From NCBI RefSeq assembly GCF_900116145.1, contig NZ_FPAB01000004.1:248001-312000 (forward strand): 64,000 nucleotides of DNA, written 5' to 3'. Position numbers and translations under genes: made by a program. The notes under the pieces are model-generated. The model made no database searches. It saw only the letters and a program-made list of their open reading frames with translations, and was not told the DNA's origin. This document shows positions 46,989 to 60,814 of the stretch, piece by piece. Each line of letters starts with the position of its first letter. The first letter of the stretch is position 1. This DNA is from Streptomyces harbinensis (lineage in GTDB: Bacteria > Actinomycetota > Actinomycetes > Streptomycetales > Streptomycetaceae).

Positions 46989-47641
46989 TGAACGCACGCA
47001 TTCTGGTCGTCGACAACTACGACAGCTTCGTCTACAACCTCGTCCAGTACCTCTACCAGCTCGGCGCCGAGTGCGAGGTCCTGCGCAACGACGCCGTCCG
47101 CACCGCCGACGTCACCGCCGACCGCTACGACGGCGTCCTGCTCTCCCCCGGCCCCGGCGCCCCCGAACAGGCCGGGGTCTGCATCGACATGGTCCGGCAC
47201 TGCGCACAGCGCGGCATCCCCGTCTTCGGAGTGTGCCTGGGCCTCCAGGCGATGGCCGTCGCCTACGGCGGCGTCGTGGGCCGGGCGCCGGAGCTGCTGC
47301 ACGGCAAGACCTCCGAGGTCGAGCACACCGGCGGCGGCGTCTTCGCCGGGCTGCCCTCCCCGCTCACCGTGACCCGCTACCACTCGCTCGCGGTCGCCGA
47401 GGGCACCGTCCCCGAGGTGTTCGAGGTCACCGGCCACACCCAGGGCGTCGTCATGGGGCTGCGGCACCGCACCCTGCCGGTCGAGGGCGTCCAGTTCCAC
47501 CCCGAGTCGGTGCTCACCGAGGGCGGCCACCGCATGCTCGCCAACTGGCTCACCGTGTGCGGCGATCCGGGCGCCGTCGAGCGCTCCCACGGGCTGGCAC
47601 CGGTCGTCGGACGAGCCGGCCGGCAGGAGCCCGCGGCGTGA
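46988..47641 (+). CDS. Anthranilate/aminodeoxychorismate synthase glutamine amidotransferase
   Basis: The 217-residue protein is a class I glutamine amidotransferase of the TrpG/PabA type. It begins ILVVDNYDSFVYNLVQYL, with LLSPGPGAP and the catalytic Cys83 in FGVCLGLQAM; His171 and Glu173 lie in QFHPES. It supplies ammonia from glutamine to a chorismate-using partner, which is not encoded nearby. TrpG and PabA cannot be separated by sequence here. It overlaps the small upstream gene by one base and the sortase downstream by 4. Confidence 0.94.
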   Translation: MNARILVVDNYDSFVYNLVQYLYQLGAECEVLRNDAVRTADVTADRYDGVLLSPGPGAPEQAGVCIDMVRHCAQRGIPVFGVCLGLQAMAVAYGGVVGRAPELLHGKTSEVEHTGGGVFAGLPSPLTVTRYHSLAVAEGTVPEVFEVTGHTQGVVMGLRHRTLPVEGVQFHPESVLTEGGHRMLANWLTVCGDPGAVERSHGLAPVVGRAGRQEPAA

Positions 47642-48816
47642 CCGACGGGCGTGGGGGCGAGGACGGCACCTGGTACCCCGGGGAGGACGCCTACTACCCG
47701 CAGCCGCCCCACCCGCCCCACGGGCACCAGCCGCAGCCGCAGCCCTACCAGGACCCGTACGCCGGCTACCCGCCCCCGTACCAGGACACCCCGTACGACA
47801 GCGGCCCCGCCGACCCGCAGACCGTGGGCCTGCGCCCGCCGGCCGACCTGCGCCCCGACGAGGCCGCCACCACCGTCCTGCCGCCCGTCCCCGCCGAGGA
47901 GAGCCCCGCCGGGCCCGCCCCGCTGCCGCCGCCCGGAGAAGGCCGCGCCGCCCGGCGCAAGGCCGCCAGGGCCGCCGGCCGGCACGGCGCCACCGACCGC
48001 CCCCCGGCGCGCCCCGACGCCCCGGCCACCGGCCCCACCGGCCCCACCGGGCCGCCCGAGACCGGCGGCCGGGCCGCCCGCCGCAAGGCGGCCAAGGCAG
48101 CCGCCAAGGCCGCCAAGCAGACCGGCACCGCCATCAGCAACGTCATCGGCGAACTGTTCATCACCACCGGTGTGCTGCTGATGCTGTTCGTCGTCTACCA
48201 GCTGTGGTGGACCAACGTCGAGGCCCGCGCGCACGCCAACGGCCAGGCCGACTCCCTCCAGGAACAGTGGGACCGCGCCGAGGCCGGCGAGGCGGACGAG
48301 GACGAGGACCGCGAGCCCGGCGTGTTCTCCCCCGGCGAGGGCTTCGCCATCATCTACCTGCCCACCCTCGACGTCCGCGCCCCCATCGCGGAGGGCGTGG
48401 ACCCCAAGGGCGTCCTCGACAAGGGCATGGTCGGCCACTACACCGCCGAGGACCGGCTGCCCACCGCCATGCCCTGGGACGAGGAGGGCAACTTCGGCCT
48501 CGCCGGCCACCGCAACACCCACGGCGAGCCGTTCCGCTTCATCAACAAGCTCGAACCGGGCGACCCCATCGTCATCGAGACCGAGAGCACCTACTACGTC
48601 TACGAGATGGCCTCCCGGCTCGACTCCACCTCCCCGTCCAACATCGCCGTCCTCGACCCCGTCCCCGACCAGGGCGGCTTCACCGAACCCGGCCGCTACA
48701 TCACCCTCACCACCTGCACACCGGAGTTCACCTCCACCTACCGGATGATCGTCTGGGGGCAGTTGACCGAGGAGCGTCCCCGCAGCGAAGGAAAACCCGA
48801 TGCCCTCGTCGACTGA
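47638..48816 (+). CDS. srtE1: Class E sortase, long form
   Basis: The 392-residue sortase has a 165-residue Pro/Gln/Ala-rich cytoplasmic N-terminus, then a membrane segment (ELFITTGVLLMLFVVYQLWW) and a catalytic domain. His291 (AGHRNTHG), Cys360 (TLTTCTP) and Arg369 (TYRMIVWG) complete the triad. Class E sortases attach LAxTG-type proteins, such as long chaplins, to the wall in Streptomyces. The GTG at 47638 overlaps the amidotransferase stop. The name srtE1 follows the S. coelicolor pair and is by position. Confidence 0.92.
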   Translation: MTDGRGGEDGTWYPGEDAYYPQPPHPPHGHQPQPQPYQDPYAGYPPPYQDTPYDSGPADPQTVGLRPPADLRPDEAATTVLPPVPAEESPAGPAPLPPPGEGRAARRKAARAAGRHGATDRPPARPDAPATGPTGPTGPPETGGRAARRKAAKAAAKAAKQTGTAISNVIGELFITTGVLLMLFVVYQLWWTNVEARAHANGQADSLQEQWDRAEAGEADEDEDREPGVFSPGEGFAIIYLPTLDVRAPIAEGVDPKGVLDKGMVGHYTAEDRLPTAMPWDEEGNFGLAGHRNTHGEPFRFINKLEPGDPIVIETESTYYVYEMASRLDSTSPSNIAVLDPVPDQGGFTEPGRYITLTTCTPEFTSTYRMIVWGQLTEERPRSEGKPDALVD

Positions 48817-49576
48817 GACGCAAGAGACCGCCCCGGACCCGGAGCCCGCACCCGGCCCGGAGCCCGCGGCGAAGCCGGCCCGCGGGATACGCACCCGGGT
48901 CGCGTTCGCCCTCTCCGTCTTCGGCGAACTCCTCATCACCGGCGGCATCGTCCTCGGGCTCTTCGTCGCCTACTCGCTGTGGTGGACCAACGTCGTCGCC
49001 AACCAGGAGGCGTCCCGCGCGAGCGACGCCGTGCGCGACCACTGGGACACCGAGGACGCCGGCCCCGAGGACCCGGTGACCTACGACCCCTCCGACGGCA
49101 TCGGCTTCCTGCACGTCCCCGCCATGACCAATGACGAGATCCTGGTCAAGGAGGGCATCGACCTCGGCACCCTCAACGGCGGCGTCGCCGGCTACTACGA
49201 CGAGCCCATCGAATCCGCCATGCCCTGGGACGACGAGGGCAACTTCACCCTGGCGGCACACCGCGACGGCCACGGCGCCAAGTTCCACAACATCCACAAG
49301 CTCACCGACGGCGACGCGATCGTCTTCGAGACCCGCGACACCTGGTACATCTACCGGGTCTACGCCGTACTGCCGGAGACCTCCAAGTACAACACCGCCG
49401 TCCTGGAACCCATCCCCACCGAATCCGGCGCCACCGAGGCCGGCCAGTACATCACCCTCACCACCTGCACCCCGGTCTTCACCTCCCGCCACCGCTACAT
49501 CGTGTGGGGCGAACTGGAACGCACCGAGCCCGTCGACGACCAGCGCACCCCACCCGCCGAACTCACCACGGCCTGA
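48800..49576 (+). CDS. srtE2: Class E sortase, short form
   Basis: The 258-residue sortase has a short acidic N-terminus (PDPEPAPGPEPAAKP), a membrane segment (LSVFGELLITGGIVLGLFVA) and a catalytic domain with His154 (LAAHRDGHG), Cys223 (TLTTCTP) and Arg (SRHRYIVWGEL). It is closely related to the sortase just upstream and overlaps its end by 17 bases. The pair probably arose by duplication. The assignment as srtE2 rests on order. Confidence 0.92.
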   Translation: MPSSTETQETAPDPEPAPGPEPAAKPARGIRTRVAFALSVFGELLITGGIVLGLFVAYSLWWTNVVANQEASRASDAVRDHWDTEDAGPEDPVTYDPSDGIGFLHVPAMTNDEILVKEGIDLGTLNGGVAGYYDEPIESAMPWDDEGNFTLAAHRDGHGAKFHNIHKLTDGDAIVFETRDTWYIYRVYAVLPETSKYNTAVLEPIPTESGATEAGQYITLTTCTPVFTSRHRYIVWGELERTEPVDDQRTPPAELTTA

Positions 49577-49641
49577 ACCGCACCGCCCCCGCGCCACGAG
49601 GGCGTACGCGTACGGCCGTTTCTTCCGCACCGGGACCCGAC

Positions 49642-50961
49642 GTGACAGAGACCTCGAAGCCGGCGGACCCGGGCCCCACGGTGTCCGTCTCCGCTCCCTT
49701 ACGGCGGCACCGCCCCTTCCTGCTCCTCGCTACCGAACAGGCGGCCGGATCGGTGGGACGACAGGTGACCGCACTCGCGCTGCCGCTCCTGGCGATCAAC
49801 GAGCTGAACGCGGGCCCTCTCGGCGCCGCCACCCTGATGGCGCTGACCTATGTACCGGGCATCGTCCTGAGCCCGTACATCGGCGTGGCCGTGGACCGCG
49901 CGCGGCTGCGCCGGATGCTGGCCCTGCTGACGGGCGTTCAGGTACTGGTGCTCGGCAGCGTCCCGCCGGCCTTCGCCTGGTCCGCACTCACCTGGACGCA
50001 CCTCTTCACCGTGGCGTGCGTGTCCGGTGCCCTGACGGCCACGGTGTCCGTCGCGCTCCAGTCGGCACTGCCCCGGGTGGTGAGCCGTGAACAGCTCATG
50101 GCGGCCAACTCGGTGCTCACCGGCGCCAGAACCGCGGGCATGATCGGCGGGCCGGCCCTGGGCGGCGCCCTGATCGGCATCACCGACCCCGCGTCCGCGC
50201 TCCTGGTGGAGTGCGTGGCGTACACGCTCGGCGTGCTGCTGTTCCTCGCCCTGCCCGCCGCTCTCAACGCCCCCGCGGCCACCGGCGTCACCGAGGGCTC
50301 GCGCCGGGAAGCGCTCCGCGAAGGGCTGGCGGTCCTGCGGCGCGAGCCCCTGCTCCACCGCCAGGCGCTCGCCGCCGCGGGGCTCAACCTGGGCGGGGGC
50401 GCCGCCGGCGCGCTGTTCATCCTCTACGCGACACAGGAACTGGCCCTGCCCCCGTGGCAACTCGGCACCGTCTACACGGCCTACTCCGTCGCCATGGGCG
50501 CCGGCGTCCTTGTCGCGACCCCCCTCACCAAGGCACTGGGCCTGGGCCGCACCACCCAGTGGTGCGCGGCGGGCGCGGCCGGGGCGCTGTTCCTCATCCC
50601 CGCCGCCTCGCTGGGGTTGGCCTTCCCGGTCCTGCTGCTCTACGAGATCCTGTTCGGGCTTCTCGCCACGGTCTGGATCATCGCCATGACCACCGCCCGG
50701 CAACTGGTCACTCCGACACATCTGCTGGGCCGGGTGAACGCGTTCCTGCAGGCGGTCCTCACCTCGACGCTGCCCGTCGGCGCGCTGGTGGGCGGGGCGC
50801 TGGCCGCCTGGACCGGCATCGTGCCGGTCCTGATCGGCGCCGCGGTCGTGGCCTCGGCCGGCGCGGCGAGCCTGTGGTTCCCGGGGACGGACAACCCGGT
50901 GGTGACCCCCGATACGCGAACAGCTCCCCCGGACTGCGCGGACGCAGGCCGGGGGAGCTGA
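49642..50961 (+). CDS. MFS transporter
   Basis: The 439-residue protein has about 12 membrane segments in two halves. The first loop DRARLRRML after segment 2 is the MFS motif A variant, and GARTAGMIGGPALGGAL is the antiporter-type motif C. The TM pattern and motif C suggest an efflux pump of the enterobactin-exporter type, but the substrate is unknown. The GTG at 49642 has no strong ribosome site and the start is uncertain. It lies between srtE2 and tRNA-Ala, 8 bases from the tRNA. Confidence 0.85.
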   Translation: MTETSKPADPGPTVSVSAPLRRHRPFLLLATEQAAGSVGRQVTALALPLLAINELNAGPLGAATLMALTYVPGIVLSPYIGVAVDRARLRRMLALLTGVQVLVLGSVPPAFAWSALTWTHLFTVACVSGALTATVSVALQSALPRVVSREQLMAANSVLTGARTAGMIGGPALGGALIGITDPASALLVECVAYTLGVLLFLALPAALNAPAATGVTEGSRREALREGLAVLRREPLLHRQALAAAGLNLGGGAAGALFILYATQELALPPWQLGTVYTAYSVAMGAGVLVATPLTKALGLGRTTQWCAAGAAGALFLIPAASLGLAFPVLLLYEILFGLLATVWIIAMTTARQLVTPTHLLGRVNAFLQAVLTSTLPVGALVGGALAAWTGIVPVLIGAAVVASAGAASLWFPGTDNPVVTPDTRTAPPDCADAGRGS

Positions 50962-50968
50962 TGGGACG

Positions 50969-51041
50969 TGGAGCCTAGGAGAGTCGAACTCCTGACATCC
51001 GCCATGCAAAGACGGCGCTCTACCAACTGAGCTAAGGCCCC
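50969..51041 (-). tRNA. tRNA-Ala (anticodon TGC)
   Basis: The minus strand starts GGGGCCTTAGCTCAGTTGG and has the anticodon loop TTTGCAT, the T arm CAGGAGTTCGACTCTCCTA (with its GTTCGA) and a 7-bp acceptor stem. CCA is not encoded. Length is 73. Confidence 0.96.
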
Positions 51042-51183
51042 GCAGGCCGATCGGCCACGGCCTAGCGTACCCAATCTTCCCACCGGAAACCGACCGGGTA
51101 TCGCCCCGCGCCACCTCGCTCCGTAGGATGACGCGCAACTTCGCTCACGTGAAGCGATCAGGGGAGAACAAAGGGGAGACACG

Positions 51184-51744
51184 ATGGACTCAGCGCAACA
51201 GGAGGCCACCGAGAAGGCGAGAGAGCAGCAGACCACCTGGTACGGCGAGCCGCTCGGCACGCTCTTCCGCCGGCTGATCGCCGACCTCGGCCTCAACCAG
51301 GCGCGGCTCGCCGTGGTCCTCGGCCTCTCGGCGCCCATGCTGTCCCAGCTGATGAGCGGGCAGCGGGCGAAGATCGGCAACCCCGCCGTCGTCCAGCGGG
51401 TCCGTGCCCTCCAGGAACTGGCCACCGATGTGCGCGCCGGCCACATGAGCGCGGCCGAGGCCACCGCCGCAATGGAGGAGATCCGCCGCAACTCCGGCGG
51501 AAACGTGCTCGGCGACCGGGCCGGCACCGTCCGCTCCGGCTCGCTCGGTATCCCCGCCAACCCCACCAAGCGCGTCGTCCGCGAGATCCAGGCCCTGCTC
51601 CGCTCGGTCTCCGACGCCACCGAGATCCAGAGCGCATCCCGGCTGCTCGCCGACAGCCACCCCGAACTCGCCGAGTTCCTGCGCATCTACGGCATCGCCC
51701 GCACCCGGGAGGCCGTCGAGCACTACGAGAGCCACCAGGGCTGA
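51184..51744 (+). CDS. HTH (XRE-like) DNA-binding protein
   Basis: The 186-residue protein has an XRE-type helix-turn-helix near residues 35-65 (LGLNQARLAVVLGLSAPMLS followed by QLMSGQRAKIG). The C-terminal half is helical (TKRVVREIQALLRSVSDATE) and may mediate dimerisation. The family is found in the same place, near tRNA-Ala and the origin, in Streptomyces. Target genes are unknown. Confidence 0.88.
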   Translation: MDSAQQEATEKAREQQTTWYGEPLGTLFRRLIADLGLNQARLAVVLGLSAPMLSQLMSGQRAKIGNPAVVQRVRALQELATDVRAGHMSAAEATAAMEEIRRNSGGNVLGDRAGTVRSGSLGIPANPTKRVVREIQALLRSVSDATEIQSASRLLADSHPELAEFLRIYGIARTREAVEHYESHQG

Positions 51745-51849
51745 CGCCCGGCCCCGGGCCCGCCCCACCCCGCGGCGGAGCCCGTGCCGGGCCCCCAGCG
51801 GCCCGCACGGCCCGCTCCACGCCCACGACACCGTTCCCCCGGCACACCA

Positions 51850-51883
51850 CGGGCCCCCGACCGCGATCAGCGGTGGGGGCCCG
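51850..51883. terminator. Bidirectional hairpin between HTH and DLW-39 genes
   Basis: CGGGCCCCC (51850-51858) pairs with GGGGGCCCG (51875-51883), with an inner CCGC/GCGG pairing around GATCA. It lies between two convergent genes. Confidence 0.85.
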
Positions 51884-51898
51884 AAAGTTTGACGGGAG

Positions 51899-52042
51899 TC
51901 AGACGCCCGCGGGAGCGGAGTCGGCCGGAACGGTGTCCGTGGCCTCCGTCCACAGGTCGTCCTCGGCCTTCTTGGCCTGGAGCTGGCGGTACACGAGGAG
52001 ACCACCGACGGTGGCCAGTGCGACCAGGAGGAGCTTCTTCAC
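51899..52042 (-). CDS. DLW-39 family small protein
   Basis: The gene encodes 47 residues: a short hydrophobic N-terminus (KKLLLVALATVGGLLVY), then RQLQAKKAEDDLW, which contains the DLW motif of the family, and an acidic end (TVPADSAPAGV). The start is the GTG at 52042. Such very small proteins are widespread in actinobacteria at this location, and no function is known. The hydrophobic start suggests membrane association. Confidence 0.85.
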   Translation of the reverse strand: MKKLLLVALATVGGLLVYRQLQAKKAEDDLWTEATDTVPADSAPAGV

Positions 52043-52165
52043 CGCGCTACCTCGTCCTTCTTCGACGTGAACGAATCATCCGCCGCCCGATGATACCGAA
52101 TGAGTACGGCCGACGGCTGCTGTCAAGGGGACGGCGCGGGCCGGACTTCCCCTCCCCGGTACGCG

Positions 52166-52198
52166 GAACGGCCCCGGTCACAAAGACCGGGGCCGTTC
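52166..52198 (-). terminator. Terminator hairpin after tRNA-Ile
   Basis: A perfect 14-bp stem (52166-52179 with 52185-52198) with loop ACAAA lies 8 bases past the 3' end of tRNA-Ile. Confidence 0.9.
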
Positions 52199-52206
52199 TC
52201 TGCCGG

Positions 52207-52280
52207 TGGGGCTAACAGGACTTGAACCTGTGGCCTCATCCTTATCAGGGATGCGCTCTAACCATCTGAGCTATAGCCCC
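52207..52280 (-). tRNA. tRNA-Ile (anticodon GAT)
   Basis: The minus strand starts GGGGCTATAGCTCAGATGG, with anticodon loop CTGATAA, T arm CAGGTTCAAGTCCTG and matching acceptor stem. CCA is not encoded. Length is 74. It sits between the DUF3566 and DLW-39 genes. Confidence 0.96.
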
Positions 52281-52349
52281 TCGCGCACGGCAAGGTTAGC
52301 GCATCCCGGCCCCGCTTCCCAAATCGGTGTGCGGGACCCTGAACTGCGG

Positions 52350-53006
52350 TTACTCGTCCTCCGCCAGAGTGACCTCCACACCGCCGACGAAGCCCGCCGA
52401 CAGGTTGTAGATGAAGGCCCCCAGCGTGGCCAGCGCGGTGGCCAGCACCACGTCGATCACCGCGATCAGCGTCGTGAACATCAGCACCCGCGGCAGCGAC
52501 AGGAACGCCTCCAGGTCGAAGCCCGAGCCGTCCTCCGAGCCGGTCGCCTCGATGATCACGTCACCGATGGAGGAGAAGACCCCCATCGCGTCCATGACCA
52601 TCCACAGCACCCACACGGCGATGATCGTGCAGATCCCGATCGCTATCGACAGCAGGAAACTGACCTTCATCACGGACCACGGGTCGGCCTTGGCCACCCG
52701 CAGCCGCGCCTTGCGGGTGCGCGGCACCGTACGGGCGCCGGTGCGCGGCCGGCGCACACCTGCCCCGTCGGTACCGCCGCCGCCCTGCTGCGGTCCCACC
52801 GACGGGGCCCCGCCCGGCGGCGCCGGGTAGGCCTGCGGCGGGTGGTACGTCTGCCCGTCCTGTGAGTAAGGATCCACCGGTCTGGCGCTGGTCATCGTGG
52901 AACCCCCACGAGTCGTCTCTTCCTGGGACGGCCCGGCGGACTGTGGCCCGGCCTCACTGCTCGTACCGCTCGTACCGCCCTGCGCGGCGCCCGCGGCACC
53001 CCTCAC
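52350..53006 (-). CDS. DUF3566 membrane protein
   Basis: The 218-residue protein starts with a Gly/Ser/Pro-rich cytoplasmic region (PQQGGGGTDGAGVRRPR). The DUF3566 domain follows, with a membrane segment (MKVSFLLSIAIGICTIIAVW), a loop (IIEATGSEDGSGFDLEAFL) and a second membrane segment (IAVIDVVLATALATLGAFIY). The family is encoded directly after gyrA throughout actinobacteria. The GTG at 53006 lies 2 bases after the gyrA stop, so the two are co-translated. Function is not established. Confidence 0.92.
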   Translation of the reverse strand: MRGAAGAAQGGTSGTSSEAGPQSAGPSQEETTRGGSTMTSARPVDPYSQDGQTYHPPQAYPAPPGGAPSVGPQQGGGGTDGAGVRRPRTGARTVPRTRKARLRVAKADPWSVMKVSFLLSIAIGICTIIAVWVLWMVMDAMGVFSSIGDVIIEATGSEDGSGFDLEAFLSLPRVLMFTTLIAVIDVVLATALATLGAFIYNLSAGFVGGVEVTLAEDE

Positions 53007-53008
53007 AC

Positions 53009-55621
<2,613 letters not shown>

Positions 55622-55671
55622 GACTGAAGTCAGATTCCTCTCAGCTGCTCAAACTGCCAGGTGGGGTGCGC

Positions 55672-57987
<2,316 letters not shown>

Positions 57988-58009
57988 TCACATCGCGCAC
58001 CCCCCGGAC

Positions 58010-58582
58010 CTACCCGTACGTGTCCCCAGGACCCCGGCTCCCGGGCGCCCGCAACCGGCCCCCACCGCCCTGCCGAGGCGGCCCCCCGGGACCCAGCACC
58101 TTGATCAACCGCACCGAATCCCGGCCCACATCCGCGTTCAGCTTCCGCAGCACCTCCGAGGCCATCCACCGCAACTGCGTCGCCCACGCCGTGGAATCAC
58201 AGCGCACCGACAACACCCGCTCCGCCTCGTCGAACGACAACGGCACACAGTGCGCGGCGATCTCCGGCCCCACCAGCTCCGGCCACCGGCCCATCACCCC
58301 GCCCACCGCCAGCGGAACCTCCCAGCCGCGCTCCACCCGCAGCCGCTCCACCGCCGCCCCCAGCAGCAGCGGATCCCGCCCCCCGGGACGCGCCCCCGAC
58401 CGCAGCCCGCCGCCGCGCCGCGCCTGCCGCCGCTGACCCGCCTGATCACCGCGCTCCCGCGCCCGCGCCTTCGCCGCCCGCAGCGCCACCCGCGCCAGAT
58501 CCACCCCCGACGGCTCCGGCGCCTTCTGCGATTTCGACGGCTTCGCCGGTTCCGGCTCGCGCGGCTCTTCCTCGCTACTCAC
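58010..58582 (-). CDS. dciA: DciA (DUF721) helicase loader-type protein
   Basis: The 190-residue protein has the DUF721/DciA domain: [18 protein letters not shown], then [20 protein letters not shown]. The N-terminal 60 residues are charged ([20 protein letters not shown]). In many bacteria lacking DnaC or DnaI, DciA loads DnaB helicase at the origin. The GTG at 58582 overlaps the recF stop by 8 bases. Position between recF and gyrB is the usual one. Confidence 0.92.
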   Translation of the reverse strand: MSSEEEPREPEPAKPSKSQKAPEPSGVDLARVALRAAKARARERGDQAGQRRQARRGGGLRSGARPGGRDPLLLGAAVERLRVERGWEVPLAVGGVMGRWPELVGPEIAAHCVPLSFDEAERVLSVRCDSTAWATQLRWMASEVLRKLNADVGRDSVRLIKVLGPGGPPRQGGGGRLRAPGSRGPGDTYG

Positions 58583-59705
58583 GCTCAACCCGCCCACCGG
58601 ACACCGCGAACCGCGCCCCCGCCAGCACCGCCGGCACATCCTCCGGCACCGCCGCCGTCACCAGCACCTGCTCACCACCCGACACCAGCCCCGCCAGCCG
58701 CTCCCGCCGCCGCGCGTCCAGCTCCGCGAACACATCGTCCAGCACCAGCACCGGCTCGGGCCCCTCCTGCCGCAGCAGCTCGTACGCCGCCAGCCGCAAC
58801 GCCAGCGCCAGCGACCACGACTCCCCGTGACTCGCATAACCCTTCGCGGGCAACTCCCCCAGCCGCAGCACCAGTTCGTCCCGGTGCGGCCCCACGAGCG
58901 TCACCCCGCGCTCGATCTCCCGCTTCCGCGCCTCCCCCAGCGCGGCCAGCAGCACCCCGTACAACTCCTCGCGCCCCGCCGCGTCCACCGGCTCCTCGAC
59001 GGCCGCCGCACGGTACTCAAGACCCACCGGACCACCCGACGGCGCCAGCTCCTCGTACGCCTTGTCCGCCAACGGGCCGAGCGCCGCCAGCAGCCCCAGC
59101 CGCTGCCCCCACAACTCCGCGCCCGCCCGCGCCAGATGCTGATCCCACACGTCCAGCGTCGTCAGATCCACCCCACGGCCACCGTGCCGCCGCGCCATCG
59201 CCGCCGACTTCAGCAGCGTGTTCCGCTGCCGCAGCACCCGCTCGTAGTCCGACCGCACCCCCGCCAGCCGCGGCACCCGCGCCGTGACCAGCTCGTCCAG
59301 AAACCGCCGCCGGTCCCCGGGATCGCCCTTCACCAGGGCCAGATCCTCCGGCGCGAACAGCACCGTCCGCACGATCCCCAGCACATCGCGCGGACGCACC
59401 TGCGACGAACGGTTGATCCGCGCCCGGTTCGCCCGCCCCGGATTCAGCTCCAGCTCCACCAGCTGCCGGCGGTCCCCCTCCACCACCGCGGCCCGCACCA
59501 CCGCGCGCTCCGCGCCTGCCCGTACCAGCGGCGCGTCCGCGGACACCCGGTGGCTGCCCAGCGTCGCCAGATAACCGACCGCCTCGACCAGATTCGTCTT
59601 CCCCTGCCCGTTCGGGCCCACGAACGACGAAACGCCCGGGCCGAGTTCCACCTCGGCCCGGGCATAGGACCGGAAGTCGGCCAGCGACAGATGCGTCACA
59701 TGCAC
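58575..59705 (-). CDS. recF: DNA replication and repair protein RecF
   Basis: The 376-residue SMC-like ATPase has Walker A GPNGQGKT at 30-37 and the ABC signature and Walker B region around [20 protein letters not shown]. It helps load RecA on gapped DNA. The GTG at 59705 gives the usual N-terminus [14 protein letters not shown]. The stop overlaps the dciA start. Confidence 0.97.
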   Translation of the reverse strand: MHVTHLSLADFRSYARAEVELGPGVSSFVGPNGQGKTNLVEAVGYLATLGSHRVSADAPLVRAGAERAVVRAAVVEGDRRQLVELELNPGRANRARINRSSQVRPRDVLGIVRTVLFAPEDLALVKGDPGDRRRFLDELVTARVPRLAGVRSDYERVLRQRNTLLKSAAMARRHGGRGVDLTTLDVWDQHLARAGAELWGQRLGLLAALGPLADKAYEELAPSGGPVGLEYRAAAVEEPVDAAGREELYGVLLAALGEARKREIERGVTLVGPHRDELVLRLGELPAKGYASHGESWSLALALRLAAYELLRQEGPEPVLVLDDVFAELDARRRERLAGLVSGGEQVLVTAAVPEDVPAVLAGARFAVSGGRVERE

Positions 59706-59732
59706 AATGCGCCCCCGCCGGCCCGACCGCTG

Positions 59733-60608
59733 CTACTTGCTCTCGACCGCGTGACCGCCGAACTGGTTGCGCAGCGCCGCGATCATCTTCATCTGCGGGG
59801 AGTCGTCCTGGCGCGAACCGAACCGCGCGAACAGCGACGCCGTGATCGCCGGCAGCGGCACCGCGTGATCGATCGCCGCCTCCACCGTCCAGCGCCCCTC
59901 ACCCGAGTCCGCCGCGTACCCGCGCAGCTGCTCCAGGTGCTCGTCGTCGTCCAGCGCCCGCACCGACAGATCCAGCAGCCAGGACCGGATCACCGTGCCC
60001 TCCTGCCAGGACCGGAAGACCTCGCGCACATCGGTGACCGAGTCCACGGTCTCCAGCAGCTCCCAGCCCTCGGCGAAGGCCTGCATCATGGCGTACTCGA
60101 TGCCGTTGTGCACCATCTTCGCGAAGTGCCCGGCACCCACCTTGCCCGCGTGCACGGCGCCGAACTCGCCCGCCGGCTTGAGCGCGTCGAAGATCGGCTG
60201 CACCCGTGCCACGTGCTCGGCCTCACCGCCGTACATGAGGGCGTAGCCGTTCTCCAGGCCCCACACCCCGCCGGAGACGCCGCAGTCCACGAAGCCGATG
60301 CCCTTGGCCGCCAGCTCACGGGCGTGCTTCTCGTCATCGGTCCACCGCGAGTTCCCGCCGTCGACCACGATGTCCCCCGGGTCGAGCAGCTCGGCCAGCT
60401 CGTCGACGGTCGACTGCGTCGCCTCACCGGCCGGAACCATCAGCCACACCACACGGGGCGCGGCCAGCGAGTCCACCAGCTCCTTGAGACTGTGCACGTC
60501 CGAGACATCCCGCTGGTGGGCATACCCGACGACGGTGTGACCGGCACGGCGGATGCGCTCGCGCATGTTCCCGCCCATTTTGCCCAGGCCGACGAGACCC
60601 AGTTCCAT
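59733..60608 (-). CDS. gnd: 6-phosphogluconate dehydrogenase, decarboxylating (short type)
   Basis: The 291-residue enzyme has the dinucleotide motif GLVGLGKMGGNM, the substrate motif DGGNSRW, and HFAKMVHNGIEYAMMQAFAE with the catalytic lysine and asparagine. At 291 residues it is the short bacterial form, not the 470-residue one. It converts 6-phosphogluconate to ribulose 5-phosphate with reduced cofactor. GAAGGAG precedes the ATG. It sits between dnaN and recF, as is typical in Streptomyces. Confidence 0.95.
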   Translation of the reverse strand: MELGLVGLGKMGGNMRERIRRAGHTVVGYAHQRDVSDVHSLKELVDSLAAPRVVWLMVPAGEATQSTVDELAELLDPGDIVVDGGNSRWTDDEKHARELAAKGIGFVDCGVSGGVWGLENGYALMYGGEAEHVARVQPIFDALKPAGEFGAVHAGKVGAGHFAKMVHNGIEYAMMQAFAEGWELLETVDSVTDVREVFRSWQEGTVIRSWLLDLSVRALDDDEHLEQLRGYAADSGEGRWTVEAAIDHAVPLPAITASLFARFGSRQDDSPQMKMIAALRNQFGGHAVESK

Positions 60609-60768
60609 CAGGACTCCTTCATCGTGCTTAACGCTTCCCGCCGAGCCTACGCCCGCACCCCCGCGCTCACCTGCGGGGTCGGCCGCTCACACGGCCGGTA
60701 CGCGTGCTCCGGCCGGAGCGAGGGCCGCCGCTGGCCGGCCGACAGCCGCACCGGCATACTGCGACCTT

Positions 60769-60786
60769 GCGAGGGACGACCCTCGC
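60769..60786. terminator. Hairpin after dnaN
   Basis: GCGAGGG (60769-60775) pairs with CCCTCGC (60780-60786) around loop ACGA, 29 bases after dnaN. It lies upstream of gnd. Confidence 0.6.
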
Positions 60787-60814
60787 GCTCCCGCCGCACC
60801 GGCCGCGCCGCGGA

